From positions 16,353,138 to 16,417,137 of the forward strand of contig OU342816.1 in NCBI GenBank assembly GCA_910591455.2: DNA of 64,000 bases. Direction: 5' to 3'. Within the stretch, counting starts at the first letter, position 1. Each line of letters starts with the position of its first letter. The notes under the pieces are model-generated. The model saw only the letters and a list, made by a program, of their open reading frames with translations, was not told the DNA's origin and made no database searches. The DNA comes from Pholis gunnellus (Eukaryota > Chordata > Actinopteri > Perciformes > Pholidae). Positions 12,981 to 27,020 of this stretch are shown here, in pieces. The position numbers and the translations under genes were made by a program.

Positions 12981-14889
12981 TATAATTCCCAGCTCTAAAA
13001 CTCCCATTTAACGTCACCAGATCATTCATCTATATAGACAGATTCTGCATTCATTTGCAAAAACCGGACGCGATTTTGGTATCTGATGCGTTGTTGTTGT
13101 TTCCGTTTGTAGTGTTCAAGTTCAAGCTGATTTTTGTTTATTGCAGGTAAAAAGTCCACGTGAAGAGCAAAAAAAGAGGCGGAAATGCAATCACGGTTTA
13201 AAATGCGCTCGTAAACATGAAACAATCCGGTCGTATACGTCATCTCTGAACTCCAACTCAAATCTCACATCTCAAGTTGCTAATCGGACCGTAAGCAATG
13301 CCGGGACTTCTGCTGAACGCACCAGAAATATGGCCCCGTGCCCCCAGAGGTTTAACCATCGTCAGATTGCCAATGGGTTTTGAGATTGCCAGATTACCAA
13401 CATTGTCATGCAAAAGTTATCCCAATTTAATATGTCAGTGTTTTCATCTAGGATAACAATAATTTCCCTCGCGTGAGAAAATCATTGCCAATCACCAGAC
13501 TGGACTGAATTCTATACTGTAGCCTAATTCTACCACCTTTGGGTCACAATTTACATCCGTTATGAAAATTTACTTGCAAAAAAAAGTGCTTGAAGATATA
13601 AGTAAACCATTACACAGTAGTGTGTGATCAATTGTTGTGATAAAAGAGAGTTTCAAGATCTGAGGGTATCTTTCTCTCCGAATCCTTGCTGATATGGATC
13701 TTTCCCTTTTTATTTTGGAGGCATCATTTCCATGTGCAAAAGGCAGGTAAGTTCCCTATTGTTTGAGAATGCACGGTGCGGTGCAAAAGCTGTCGACAGC
13801 ACTTTCATACCATAATAGCTGCGAGGAAGAGAAGAAATGGATGTGAGGTGCCACACATGCCTTTGTCCATTGTACTCACTTTTCACTCCCCCACAGGCCC
13901 TCAACAGCCTCTGCCATGTGGCACACAGAAGGCTGGCTGCAGACGGAAGCTAACCGAAGGGGAGCACTTTGATGAGGGTCCAGAGATTCCGAGAGAGGGA
14001 GCACTTCTTGAATAATATTTTGCAAACATCTCTTTTCACATCAACATGTAATGGATGATGCTGCATATTGGGAGCAAGTTGTGTAAAAACAATGCAGCAC
14101 TGTCAAAAGTGTCTATCAGTAGAAAAGAAGCTATTTTTCCAGCCATGCGTGGCGCAGCAGTGGGCAGTGTAAAGGAACAAGCTTGTGCTAAAGAAATAAA
14201 GAAATGGTGCTGCTTCAGCAGCAGCAAATCTGGTCGGGACACTGATGGAGAAGTGATCTCTCCTTTATCATCCACCATAGCTGAAATGCCCCTGAGCGGG
14301 GCATTAAACAAGGCATGGAGAAACCGCAGTAGTAGATCGGCTCTGAGGCCAACAAGACAAGGCTGTGGTGTTTGTACTTGTTAGCTCCCAGCTGTGTGTG
14401 GGTACACATAGCCTATAACTTCCCCCATAGCTATTGCTGTAAATAGGGATGTATTTTTAGCAAACATGCCTTGTCAAATCAGGAATAGGAATTCTAGTTC
14501 ATTGAACACTGGCTCTGCAGTGACAGCAGAGTCAGTAAAGGACTAAAGTATGTTAAAAGGTGGATACCTCTGTGCTCTCCAGGCAGTATATATAATGGGT
14601 TTTTTTCTGTGTATGTAAGGCAGAAGCAAAAGGTTTAGTCAGCAGTCTTGTACATTTTGGCATAATAGAGAGTGTCGCCATCCCAACATCTTGTGCTCAG
14701 CAGGATGTAAGTTGGCTCCCTGGTGCTGGTCTTGTTTAGTTTCTATGTCGGCGTGCAATATAATGAATGATATGCTTGTAGTTTTTCCTCATGAGTTGGA
14801 ATAAATGGCAAGCATATATTTGTGCAGCGAAATACTTCTACTGAGACCGTGTGGGAGGAAGAGACAGAGAGAGGAAGGGGAGAAGGGGT

Positions 14890-15290
14890 AATTGTTTGAG
14901 AGCTTGTTATATCATCACTGAGTAATAATTGCTGTAATTAGTGAGGATGTACATCCATCTCCTTCAGATCGGCTCATGGAAAGCAAAAAAAAAAAGAGAT
15001 ACATTTGACAATAGGGCAAACAGATTGTTTTGTTGCACAGATTAGTTGGAGTTTAAAATCATATCAGATGTGGAGCAAATCTCCTCTGTATTCAAGCAGT
15101 CAGTGATAAGAGCCTCTGGCGATCCGTAATGTTTGTCTGCAGTAATTAACTCGAGGTGAAGATTATGGGAGATTTCTTCTCTAGTGTGTACACGTCATGC
15201 AGAAATTCATATTCTGACCTCAGCCCAGAACAATGAGCCATCGTTTATAGCTTTGGCTCCAGCTGATAGAGGATGGGTTTTGACAGCGAT
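14890..15290. other. candidate conserved noncoding element
   Basis: This is a block without repeats. It holds TAATAATTGCTGTAATTAG, TGTACATCCATCTCCTTCAG, CAGTAATTAACTCG, a TGACCTCAG near 15216, and CAGAACAATGAGCC with a SOX-type ACAATG. The mixture of balanced segments and homeodomain/SOX words is typical of deeply conserved vertebrate enhancers. There is no coding frame across it. Confidence 0.33.
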
Positions 15291-15954
15291 CAAAACTGCA
15301 CACTAATCTACCCGGCTGGCATTTGTCACTGATACGTATTTGTGGCAACCGCGCCATGCATTTTAATGTATTTCTACATTATAAGCAACAGAACAAGAGG
15401 ATGTGCAAGAAACGGGTTGAAAGAAGGACTCCCCTTATATTTACTGCCTGTATTCAGGTAATCATACTGTGTCAAAGTGTCATAGCTGTCACTTTATCAC
15501 ACAGAAAATTGTCTGTATGTTGGCTCGCCTATAGAATCGTCTTTGCTTTGTCTTTGAAAGGTTTTACTGACTTATATTAGTAAAAAAAAAAAAGGTGAAA
15601 TACACCTATACATTTCAACACAATACACAGCATTTGAGCAACAAACCAAACCCAATGAAAAGCCATCTAAAAGGCACATTTATTTATTTATTATTTATTT
15701 TACATGGCATTATAGTATAATTCAGAAAATACGCTTACTGGAGCTATGTTTTAGTAAATCGTGGAGTTCCCTGTGGTGTATTTCTACATGTGCTCAATTG
15801 GATCAAACCAGAATGAGTTAGTGTCTGCACTAGCTCAGGCTGTTCTCACACACGGTTTGTAGCCATACAAAGGTAATGCACTGTAATTTGTATCCCACAG
15901 AATTATTTTCTATGTAATCCATGTAATTATGAACCAGGAGGTATAATGAGCTTC

Positions 15955-16165
15955 AAACACCAGGTAGGGAGGAGGTCGGGGTGGATGAATGGGTCTAAAA
16001 GCTCTCACCTAGGAGACTGCTGTTTGTGTCCCGCGTGAAACCAGAATTCGACGTTGATTTATTCGTCATGTAACTTCCGTACTTCAGTAACGCTCACGTT
16101 AGCAGTTATATTAACCCATACTGCAAGTTTTCCCGAAAACCTAACCAGGTCTTTCCTGTGAAGAC
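15955..16165 (+). repeat. dispersed teleost repeat, family unnamed
   Basis: The order GGGTCTAAAAGCTCTCACC, GGAGACTGCTGTTTGTGTCC, CGTGAAACCAG, TGTAACTTCCGTACTTCAG, CCTAACCAGG follows a widespread percomorph repeat I remember, including the AACCTAACC segment near its end. There is no coding potential. Family name and edges would need a repeat library. Confidence 0.55.
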
Positions 16166-16639
16166 CGAAGTTGCTGGACATTTGTAGGAGAATGCACGAA
16201 AAGAGAGAAATAACTTTTCCTAAGATATATGAACCACTGTATGAAGATTTATAGAGACACAATGTTGTAGGAGGGGTCCCATCTTTGTCGGGGTTGAAAA
16301 AATGACATGAGGGCCAAAGGTCACAGCCATTTACAGAGCAGTTAATCTACGACTTCACGAGGACAATGAAGGTTAAACCTGATAATCTTGATTGTTTTTA
16401 GCTCTGTCTGCATTGATCTCAAATCCCATAAACAAGATATTATCAGTCACATTGCGAAATATCTTAGCCTGACTCTGAATCATGTTTTATTTCATTTGAT
16501 TTGTTTTTTTAAGTGAATACATTTAGTTTCGCATCAGGCAATATTGCATATATTACGTATTCACACATTGTATTTTTATCCATTTTCCTGTCATAAATGA
16601 AACACGTGCGACGGGGTGATGAGAAAGATTAAAACACAG

Positions 16640-17130
16640 TTTGATCCTGTTTGAAACTCGCTTAAGCCTTCAAGATAACCGTCGGGAATCAATGCCATCA
16701 TGCTGTCAGGGTGAAGAAACATCAATAGGGGGTATTGAAAGGGTTAACCATAGCGCTGATTGTATCCTCAGCCATCTGGGGAAGGGAATTTCTTTTAACA
16801 CTTTGTGCTCATGAATGCAGGGTTCTGGGGAGATGTCCCTGTTTTCTGAAAGAGCACCGGCGTGTCGGGTAACTGTTGCTGATGATGGCTTATTAAACCT
16901 GTTGATACATTGTGTGTGATATACAAATAATCTTGACTCGTCAAAAAAGCGTCTGATGTTCATGGGGCTGGGCTGGGAGATATGCACTCAGTGCAGAAAT
17001 GCACGGCGGCGTTTCCCCTCGCATGAATGGCACTCGGATTTAAATATGGAGCGCCAATTCCTTTTATGATTACACATTAGCGGCTTCAAGAACAATTGTA
17101 AACTGTATGTGCCACTTTCCAGTTAATCCA
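16640..17130. other. candidate conserved noncoding element
   Basis: No repeat is seen. Segments include GGCTTATTAAACCTGTTG, CATGAATGGCACTCGG, TTAAATATGGAGCGCC and CCAGTTAATCCATTATAC with an OTX/bicoid-like TAATCC. The 93-codon minus frame here is not recognisable. Confidence 0.28.
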
Positions 17131-19037
17131 TTATACATCCATCACCCGTCTAACAGAAGCCACCTCTCTTTTTTTTTGTTTCCTCTCTGAGCGTTGCCCA
17201 AGTCAGGGGAAAGGGTTAGTCTGTAGAAGCTCCTGCTATTAACAGAATTAACTCCAGCTAGGAGCACAGCACCGGGAGAACACACCAATTCCATTATCTC
17301 AGCTGGACGGCGGCCATTCTCTCCCTGCCAGTCTGCAGCCAAAGTGCTCCAAGCATGGAGCCCACCAAACCCATTGTACAGTGACACAACTCTCAAATGC
17401 ACTCTATCAAAGCATTTCTGCTTGAAATATTCATCTAGCTGGAAGACCGCATGTGAATCTTTTGAAAAAAAATAAAAAGGTACAAATATTTAATTCGTTT
17501 TTTCCTTTTACTGAGGGAGTTAAGTGAACTACAGTGAACCCCGGGATATTTGGTACATATACATTTACATAAATACCCTTTCCGAGGACATTCTAACAAA
17601 AATATTATTTCTCGGCTGGCCTTACTGTTACCTAAGTATAAAGAGCAGCATAAAAAGACAGTAGTTTCAAGAATTATTATATAAAAGAGGAAATATTGAG
17701 GTAAATAATTAATGGCACTTAACATTATTGGTCATTAATAATGCAATACTTTGGGGATAAAATGTTAATTACAGGTTATATGATGAAACTAATAACAATG
17801 AGAATATTTATTTTGTAATAATGGGGAAGAGCATCAGGTAGATATTATTTATTATATAGTTATAATATAATGAGATAATAGTAATTACATATTAGTCATG
17901 TTTTAGCAATATATGCAAAGGGTAAAATATCAGATGACATACCTGGCACACATTGGTGGCTCTGCCTCTCCATTGTGTTTCGTACTTCGCCCAGTGAGTA
18001 TAGCTCACACTGCTGATCATTTGTTTCCTGTGATCCTCAAGTCAAACTAGAACGCGTACACCGACAGATGATAAAACCAACGAGTGAAGTTCCTAGATGT
18101 GTTTTCTTTCAGCGTTATTCAGCCATGTATAAATATTACAGTAGAAAAACACCGCACTGAAAAGCAACTTGAACCCGAGGACGGGGGGGCAGGGTTTTCT
18201 CATGTTTCACAGTCAATTTGTCACTTACACAGTCACGATACAGACGATGACACAGGCACTGAAGAGTATAATTATTTTGATTACTACTTGAGACAAATTG
18301 AGCAGTTCATAGCATACAGTAATTCCCAAATGAAGACGTTCATCGTTGTCTGTGTTCATTGTCCTCCAGGTAGGTTTATGGAGGTGGTTCAATTTAATTG
18401 TACGAAGAAATTCTACGTGAGACCGAGGAACTGTTTTAACGCTGAAAGTTGACTGACTGACCTGACTGGGGTCGAGGAAGAAGCTGCTAACTCAAGCTGC
18501 CTGCACAGTCATTTTGTTGCAGTGAAAATATCTGGTCAGCTGTTTATGGAGGCAGTGGTAAGTGGCTCCTCCCGTTTAGAAACAAGAATTAATAGAATTA
18601 TTGGATTTTGCCTTCACGCTGCATGTCGATCTAAAGGGACGTTACACCTTCCCACATTCGTCATGCTTGTGAGAGAGGACTCTGCGGGCCTGCACACTTG
18701 CACAGTTACATGTTGCGTTAGAAGTCACGAAACAACAACATCATTATTTGTGTGGTTCAATATGTGCTGATGCCACCCGGGTCAATAAACCAATCATTCT
18801 AGACTGTATATACTATTGCCTATACTGATAGGCTCATTGCAGGCGGCACAGCCGCTCTCCGCCGACTGCAAGGCATGATGGGAAACGAAGAGCTGATTTG
18901 CTCTTAGTTTTGATAACAAACACCACATTTTGCAGAAAATCCCAAATGTTCTGCGTAACTGTCCTGTTTTACACTCGATTGTAGATGATATGTCTCACGT
19001 TGTTTAATATGTTAACAACAAGCATACGTGTGGTTGA

Positions 19038-19158
19038 CATTGTTATTATCTCCGCTAGCAGAATCAGGCGATCGAATGTGCGTTTGTGCGTCCTTGGGTG
19101 CGTGAGTGTACATCTCTGCGTCTGTCCACTGCTAATCTTGCATTCTGCTGCATGCGTG
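19038..19158 (+). repeat. dispersed repeat copy A ('TTATCTCCGC...GTCTGTCC' family)
   Basis: This stretch shares order and wording with 44772-44890: TGTTATTATCTCCGCTAGCAG, then GCGATC, a GTGCG-rich stretch, then CTGCGTCTGTCCAC and CATTCTGCTGCATGC. I know similar segments as dispersed repeats in fish. It is non-coding despite short open frames across it. Confidence 0.6.
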
Positions 19159-19771
19159 CATGTTTGTTGAGATTTACGAAAGGCTGTCTATGCACTTATC
19201 TTTTGTGGGGGATTTTTTGCCATCTGATCATAAAAGGTTATGAGGCTACGTATCTGGATGTTATCTGTAAACATGAGAATATTTGTTACATGCCTCTTGC
19301 TGGATTTATGGAGCGTGATTTATCATTTCTTTCTCATTTTGTATCCTGCACTTTATGAATATCCTTGAATGGGAATGTCACATTTAAAAGCAAAGTAAAC
19401 TTGTCTTGTTGAGAGCAGATAATAAGAAAGTTTATGGACACTGCTGCAGTTACTCCTCTACAGTATGTTTGTAGTTGCTAATGGAACCCACCACCCGCCC
19501 ACCTTTAAAGGTAAGCAATTTATCAGTCGAAGAGCTTACTTTTGCACTATAAATAAGCAGCCCATTGTGTCCTTGTGGGCACACAACCCACTATTAGCAT
19601 AATTTAATAAGTGCTATTTCTATTCAATTTTAATGTTGAATTTATCACAAAGACGTGTTTGCTTTTCCTCCTGGCTGTTGGTAAAACCGTGTTAGAAAGA
19701 ATGAGAGAGCCCGCGGGCAAGGAAGGAAGGGAGGAAGGAGAGAAGACCAAGTGAGGGATACGAGTCTGAGC

Positions 19772-19791
19772 TATATATATATATATATATA
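19772..19791. repeat. (TA)10 microsatellite
   Basis: A short uninterrupted TA run. Confidence 0.95.
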
Positions 19792-20114
19792 ATATTACAG
19801 AGAGCATGTCATTAGTATTTGGGGATTGTTTTACACAAACTTGCCTCCTGGCTGTACAGGCTGTGTGATATTTTGTAGTTCTTTTTCCCAACATGGCCTC
19901 CTTCAACCATTAACCGTGTGCAAGAAGAAAAATCCTCTTGGTGTACAGAGGTAAAGCAGCAGAGACATTGGAATCAGCCCGACGTTGCTGTTGCACTGTG
20001 ATTTGTTTACAATATTCAGCAATAAGACATACATTTATTACCATTTGTTTGACACATTCTGTAGCAACTGTTGTTCTTCTCAACACGGAGGGGAAAATAA
20101 GCATTCTGCGAGAG

Positions 20115-20145
<31 letters not shown>

Positions 20146-20149
20146 ACAA
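20115..20149. repeat. poly-C tract joined to (CA)n
   Basis: About 17 C followed directly by nine CA units; the C-run length may be a sequencing artefact. Confidence 0.95.
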
Positions 20150-22649
20150 TTCCTTCTAAGCACAAAAACAGAACAAATTTATGTCTTAGCTTTTTTGCAA
20201 TACAGGCATCAAAGAGAGAAGCAGACACAGCGAGAGGAAAGAACAGCAAAGACTGCACGCTTTGAACTGCATTGTTATTTCATACAGCACACTCCCGTGA
20301 CATTTTCAGCAACATACATGGGTAACTCATAGCAAGCGCGAGATCAAAACAATAAAACACATTTGTCGGAGAATCCTATTGTGGGAGTCAATGCAGGCAT
20401 CCCAGGGGAGGCAGAGAGAGAGAGAGCTTTACAGAGAAGGTAGGTGACCAGGTAGCTCATATTATCAAATAGAGCATGTCATTGGTGTTTAAACGTTATT
20501 CTCTGCAACTTCATCCCCCGGGCAATCTACTCTTGAGTGACAGAAAATGTTGTTAGTGATGCATACTAATGACAAAATGTATCACTTCCAAAGAAAACTA
20601 AAGTGTATTTAATAAGGCATACCTCTTAGGGATCCTCAGAGTCCAACAGTCTGCACATCGCAACTCTCCCTTCAAATCAGTAAAACGGCACGGTAGTCGT
20701 TCACTTAGGTTATGATGTAAACCTGCTTTTTCACGGTCCACTGATTTTAAAAAGTCCAAGGTTGAGAATTTAAACTGTAAAGAGTTACTTTTGAAACTTT
20801 GTCTGCCTGCAGCACTGAGCATGATTTATAGATCTAAGGAGAAAACACATAGATTTAAGGAGCTTGTATAGCTCACTGGCCAAGTGTGGAAATGAGATAA
20901 TCAGTGTACTTTCGCTTTAATTTAACAATGTACGTCTGAAGAAATTGGACACAAGTCTACTGAATACACCCTCTTTGTGTATTGATTGATGATGACGATG
21001 AATGTTGCTTTCTTTTTGAAACCCTGGTGACTGGAATTAGAGTGGGAAGATGATTCTTTTAATTCTTGCAAGCTGTCCAACTTCAGTGAATACACTCAGG
21101 ACCGGTTCATTTGATTCATGATTAATTCCTGTGAATGTGGCTGATCAACCACATTTCGTGGGGAGCAGCCAGCCATAATTGAAGTCATTCCCAATGGTAG
21201 GCAGAAAATAATTGTGTTTGTCCTGAACACTCGGTTTGTGTTCGCAACCTTGTCTGCACACTTAAAGTCTGTATAGGGTAGGCTAGAGTACAACCACCGG
21301 ACATTGATCTATTTGCACTTACAGCTGAGTTGAGCTGAGCCATCCAATTTCATATATTATTCAATGACTCAGTGATGTCGGTGCTTGGAGTTGGAATATA
21401 ATGTCATTCTTAAGTGACATGGACACCTAATACTGCCATACAGCAATCAAGGGGAATATAAGCTAAAAAAAGAAAGTACATGAATACAGCTCAAGATGTA
21501 AAGTATGTAGACATTGTTAAATGTAATATCTTTAAAAAGGGCAATGTGATTCAAAACGTAAACTCAATCACTCAGACACTGCTCTTGTGATTTTGATTAA
21601 AGCAGAAGGGATGATCATTTTTTGGCACGGAGTTCTGGCAACACCGTACACTTCTGTGCCTGGTGGGAACACAGCACTTCAAGGTCAAAATTTAAAACCT
21701 TGCGAATATTAGAACTGAAGTTTTACTGGTTTTGACTTTAACAAAAATAGGAAAGTTGGGGCAGTGAGCTATTGATGTTTCATTATTTTTTTTTCTATAG
21801 TTATACACTCTAGTTCTTCACACATTCTTGCACACGGTGACTCATTTTTTGGGCTGGCCCAAGAGTTTCTACAGGTATACCGGTGGCTCAATTCATCATG
21901 TTAAGGGATAATTTCAGCCTTTTATGTGTAAAATGTTGATTTCATTTTGCATTTTTTCCCCTGAAGCCTGTTGGAATCTTTATTTTAGAGGGAGAACAAT
22001 TTAAAATAGTCCAATATAAATTAACCTTCAATTTATCAACACGCAGGTACAATCTTCAAAAAAGCCACAATCCCAATCTTGCAAATACTTTGAAAACGTA
22101 AGATGTCTTAAACTTGCATCAGAAAAAGATAAAACGGTTTCCGAACCAAACAAGAATAAAAAGGAAAATTTAGATGCCTTTGAAGCCTTTGCGTCACAGT
22201 CAAATCAAACATTAAGTATTAATGGTTTTTATTTGCTCAAACAACCAAAATAAATATTGGTAAATTGTGTGTGGATCAACACCATCTTTAAGTAGTAAGT
22301 AAGTAACCAATAATACAGGAAGGAGTGCATTAACAGGCAAAACATGTACACCAATCAATTAAACCTGACATTTACTAATAGTGCCTTGTAGTAGTTGGAC
22401 ACACTGCTTTCAAAAGCCATTCAGACAAAATACTAATGCTCGAGCTAACATTTGCAGAAAAAGTAGTTCGGCAATAATTACTAGATTTTCTACCTACTTC
22501 TTCTGACTGTACCTGCACACGCCCTTAATTAACATACACTACGGAGGTGTTATTACTCCTGACATAATCCTATTCTTTCACTGTTGAGCACATCACTTAT
22601 TTCATTTCAATTGGTTTAAAATCATTCTTCGTGTCACACATTGAGATTG

Positions 22650-22765
22650 GGGGCATCTTGGTGGAAGAGAGGTTGGGGCGGATACTCTGTAGCTGCAATA
22701 TCCCCAGTTCTCTCTACCCTCATTTCCTGTATACTATAAAACTGTCCAATAAAAAGGCAGAAAGC
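22650..22765 (+). repeat. SINE-like fragment with ATTTCCTGT...CCAATAAA tail
   Basis: The 3' part reads CTCTCTACCC, TCATTTCCTGTATACT, ACTGTCCAATAAAAAGGC. That is the tail of a very common tRNA-derived-looking SINE in percomorph fish. The upstream GGGGGCATCTTGGTGG region would be the decayed head, where A and B box promoter motifs are no longer clear. Confidence 0.55.
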
Positions 22766-25700
22766 AAGACTGACTAGTTCAGGTTATAATATGAAATAAA
22801 TATTAAGACCGATAACTGGAGCCCTTTTATATATTGCCACGCATATCATAAATGGAAAATGACCTCAATATATAGAGACTTGAGCGTTCAAAACACTGCG
22901 TCGGGGGTTGTTCGGTCTCTGATAGTCTGGTGCGCTATATCAAGAGAGCATTTCATCAAACTCATTAAAAACCTACTAATTAAATATGCCTTATATGCCA
23001 TCCAAGCAAGTCATATGTGGTATCATGATGCACTCCAGCAACTACACGTTTAAACGGTGCTAATAAGTGTTACCCTGCTTTTCATAATTGTTACAGATTG
23101 CCTCTTCTTCGTGTTCAGTGTTTAAGTGAAATTCCCTCTCCACAGATGCATAAGGACACATCCCTGTTCTCTTAATCTCTACCAGAGTTTGGAAGCGGCT
23201 GTGCACAGTTTTTCGGTTGTATCTTCAGTGTATACAAGCTTTATAAATGAGCCCTCGGAGATCCGCGTCTATGATCTGTGATGTCACATTGATGTACAGC
23301 CTGAAGCTGTTCTTCTACTTCAATGGTTGGGAAACTGACTGGGTGGATTTTTTAACCATCATTTATCCAGGGAAACCTGGATAAGCACACATGCTACTGT
23401 TCGGCGTGATTGTACTCAATTCCCTCGGCTGTCTAGTACAACCACTGTGTGATGCTATTGATCAGTCAACCTCTGCACTTAGCCACTTTAGTGTTTTGAC
23501 GGGACAATTTGTGATTCAGATGATAGCAAAAGGATTGACCCTCTGCTGAAAGTCAAAACCTCAGAACCTGATACTGCTGTTAGATTGATTGGCAGGTGTT
23601 TTTTTTTTTTTTATACCAACGCCAGACTGCATCTAAATTATTAATGCTTTATGGCAGGTAGTGATAGTGTTAGATGATTGTTTACATCAGTAATATTGTA
23701 AACACTGCACTTCATATTGCTGTATTAATGCAGTATAAGTCAAACACCTCAGTCATAATCAGCATATGAAAAATACACTTAGAAACAGCGGATTCTGCCC
23801 TTTAGTGCCTTGTTGTGTTATCTTGTTTGTTATGTAACATTGAACGCAGCCATCTGTATCATTTCCTCAAACATGTCAATCCACCAAGTACCATTTTACA
23901 GTGTGGATGACGGCATTATAACGCGAGAAATCATCCTTCTCATGCTTCTTTCAGCCAGGTTTTGGGATTCAAACCAGCAATGTTTACAGTCACTTGTATG
24001 CTTTTCCAACTGTTGCTTTTCTCAACCTCTTAAGACCGAGCCCTGAAAAAAACACCCCAAAATAACATCCCCCCCCAAATGCATCAGGGACTGCTCGGCT
24101 TAGTAAACCTATTTATATTACCATTCCAGAGTAAATGGAGGTGCAATAAATATTTGTATCTACATTTTAAAGGCAATATCACCGTTCCAACACAGATGCC
24201 ATGGATAATGATGCAACTCGATGTCTTCTCCCACTCTTTGCTACAACTGTGACTGTAAATTTAATGAAAAACACTAAAATACAACATTTATGATACAATT
24301 TTTCTAGATGTACTCAGGTGGTCTCTGTGTTTTTCCCATGTTTACTGTATACATATTGACTCTTGTTACTTAATTAAAAACTATTTATTATCATATAGCC
24401 ATGTTATAAATCTGATAAATCTCCTTCAAAACATTCACATAGTAATAAGCGCAATAAATATTGATCAATACTCATAAATGCATGAAGAGCTCCACGCCTA
24501 AATGCAGATGCATGCAGATAAATGGAGAATGCTCCTGAGTAATCCAAATGTGGTGCAAGCTGAATATAATGTCGTTGGTGTGAGTGCGTCCATACAGCCG
24601 TGCTCCCACCGTGGCTCTATAAAGAGAATAGTACAAGTCAGTCAAACTTGATTTTGATGACTGCTGACTCCCCCCTAAGGCCCACTCCTTCCTGTTGGCC
24701 CAAGCTTTACTGAAGAACCGCAACTGAAATCTGCATTTCTTTTTCTTTTGCAAAGATAGCCCAGAACTTAGATTTAAGCCAGTGTGACTGTAAAATGCAA
24801 CGTTTGAATGCTTCCTCTCCCCGTTAACAGTGGACACTGTGTTTTGTTGTTTGAGTAAAGGTTTGTTTTGGTACATTGTGAAGCTCAGAATATCTAATTC
24901 CCAGCGATATCAAACGTTTTATTATAGACTGACGAGAAAATGATCCCGGATCTTATTTGTAAGAAGGATGTATTTGTACGACTTTATTGTTAGAATACAT
25001 ATTTAAATATGTGCAACATACAGTTGGTTTCGGAATTCTGTAAGCTGAAGACCCCATGTCATGAAAACCTGCATTTAATATGCATATATTCTATAAATGA
25101 CCATCTTCCATCACATCCTCTTTGTAAATGTGCCACGGTGGACCCGTTGTGAACGCCAGTCTCAGGTCCAGGGCTCAAGGAGATTTAAGGCAGAATTTTA
25201 ATGCTATTCTTACAAGCTACAACTTCCTTTCAGTATTATCTTTGTGTACCCTTCAACATCAAACTCTGTTCTGCTTATGTCACCGCTTCCTTTTCTGTCC
25301 TTTTCCAAATCAATTATGCATCAGTGTGGCATCACAGATTTGGGGCTGGAGCAAACTCTGTTCTGTCTTTTTATTATTATTTTATCTACACAGGAGGAGA
25401 CAGTGGTGAGTGTTCACTAATGTTGAATAAACTGGGCAAAGGGACGGGGTCTAAAAAATTCACGGGTGCTCCCATGGAACATCGACAATTCGTTAAAGTT
25501 AGCCAGCATGGAGCTAGATTAAGAATGTTTAGTAGGCTGCTGGAATCCAACAGATAGTGCTGATTATACCAAACAAACTTGCAATTAAATATCTGGAAAG
25601 AAAAAGAGGAATATGAAAGTTAAATGTCACAGAACGATTCCTGCTCTTATGTAGACCAAAAGGTTAAAGGCTTTCCATCCATGAGGAAAAATGCTCTCCC

Positions 25701-26319
25701 CATGCATTTATTTATACTCCGGCTGTTATGGCTTTTTCAAGTGTCCCTACAGGGCTGTCTGCACTTCCAGCACCTCTCCACTCTTACGCAGTTTCCCTGG
25801 TGGGGCTTGACTGCACTAGCGAGCATGTAAAGCTCGTCTCAGAGCACTCTTCCCTCTGCCTGGGGAACGACACCCTCAGAAAACACCTACATGAAAATGC
25901 AATTAAAAGCTTCTTTCTCTGAATAGTACAGCCTGTTTTAGGGGACAGCGGCAGGAAATGTAGTGTGAGAGCAACATGGTGCCGAATGGACTGAGGATGA
26001 GGGGACTGAGGTGGTATGCCATCTGCATTCTCCGTCCCAGCCACTCATCTAACATCCGTCATTTCAGCACTTAACCGTTTTTTATCTGATGAAACACACT
26101 GACATCGTACACACCCTGCCTATTTATACCAGTGCTAAACACAGCCAATATTCTACCACGTCCACCAATCTAACATGTAGCAGGCCCTTTTTTTTATTTC
26201 AGTACGTGGGGATGAGGACATTTCTAACTAATTTCAAACAAAAAGCCTGACCAGTACAGTGCATGGTTTAACAACATATATCTTGTGAAGTAGATTACAA
26301 GTTGCAGTTTCTAATCCTT
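22766..26319. other. noncoding stretch
   Basis: No repeat family is recognised. Around 24430-24600 and 25060-25100 the AT-rich words CAATAAATATTGATCAATA and TTTAATATGCATATATTC stand out but are not assigned. The 134-codon minus frame at 24472-24876 is unfamiliar. Confidence 0.5.
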
Positions 26320-27020
26320 AGATTTGAGTCAGTATTTTAAGCCATCTGAAAGGTGTAGGTGCTCTGAGAATGTTCAGTGAGTGCAAAGTGGCAAGGGAAA
26401 GCAGAGTATGTGAGCCAAATGTTTAATTGGACAAATGTTTCTGGTAAGGATTAGTCTGCCTCTTATGAATTCTTGGAAGGACGTTTCAAGCATGTGTGTT
26501 ACAACCTGTGCTGTGGTTATGGATTTCAAGCAGTGTCTTAACTCTTTCCCCAGAGCTCTTGGCTATATGATATAGAGTGCATCTCCATTAATCCTGATTT
26601 TAAGAAGCTGACCAATCAAAAGACCTCATAGCTATTACCCTGTAGCCCTTATAAGTAAAGGCAATGATTAAGTTCCCACCGTTATGTCCACTGTGGCTGT
26701 CTCTCATGTGTTTACATGTGATTGTGTGGATCTCTGCATAAAGAGCATAATCTGCCAAAAAAAAAAAAAAGGCTTATTTAGCGAAAAGGGACCAAGCTGA
26801 ACATCCCTCTCCTTGCATTTATGGCTCCTTGTAATTGGATGTGGAGATGTGAAATACCTTTGTGGCATATGGAACTCCCCCAGATACAGTATAGCATTTG
26901 GTGGCGAAATGCTGTCATCTCTTCAGGAGAGGCTTGGCAGAGAGTGGTCCTAGTCCTTTATGCAAGCCACTCCAGGAGGAATCCTTTAATTGGCATTAAA
27001 TAGGGCACATAGAGAAAACA
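26320..27020. other. candidate conserved noncoding elements flanking a poly-A run
   Basis: This is repeat-poor sequence with homeodomain-type words (CTCCATTAATCCTGA, TTTAATTGGACAA, CTTGTAATTGGATGTGG, CCTTTAATTGGCATT) recurring through 700 bases. A 13-base A run at ~26757 may separate two elements. This is inference from texture. Confidence 0.28.

Larger units (their letters stand above)
8331..14889. other. noncoding stretch, mostly without recognisable features
   Basis: Contains the two TA microsatellites and the LINE-tail piece listed separately. At 13680-14390 several 60-110 codon frames overlap on both strands. One pair of splice-like sites (CAGGTAAGT at 13744-13752 and CCCCACAG near 13898) exists, but the peptide between is not familiar. 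Nothing else is supported. Confidence 0.5.
17131..22649. other. noncoding stretch
   Basis: A 122-codon + frame at 18084-18452 is the longest and is acidic in the middle (HDTDDDTGTEEYNYFDYY), but I recognise no family and see no supporting splice structure. Simple repeats and the copy at 19038 are listed separately. Confidence 0.5.

Noticed and set aside
13744..13990. Possible spliced exon pair (CAGGTAAGT ... CCCCACAG)
   Set aside because: Single splice-like words are common; the flanking peptide is not recognisable and no second support exists.
18084..18452. 122-codon + frame with an acidic middle
   Set aside because: Unfamiliar protein, no flanking splice signals that make a sensible exon, and length is within what 64 kb of six-frame translation gives by chance.
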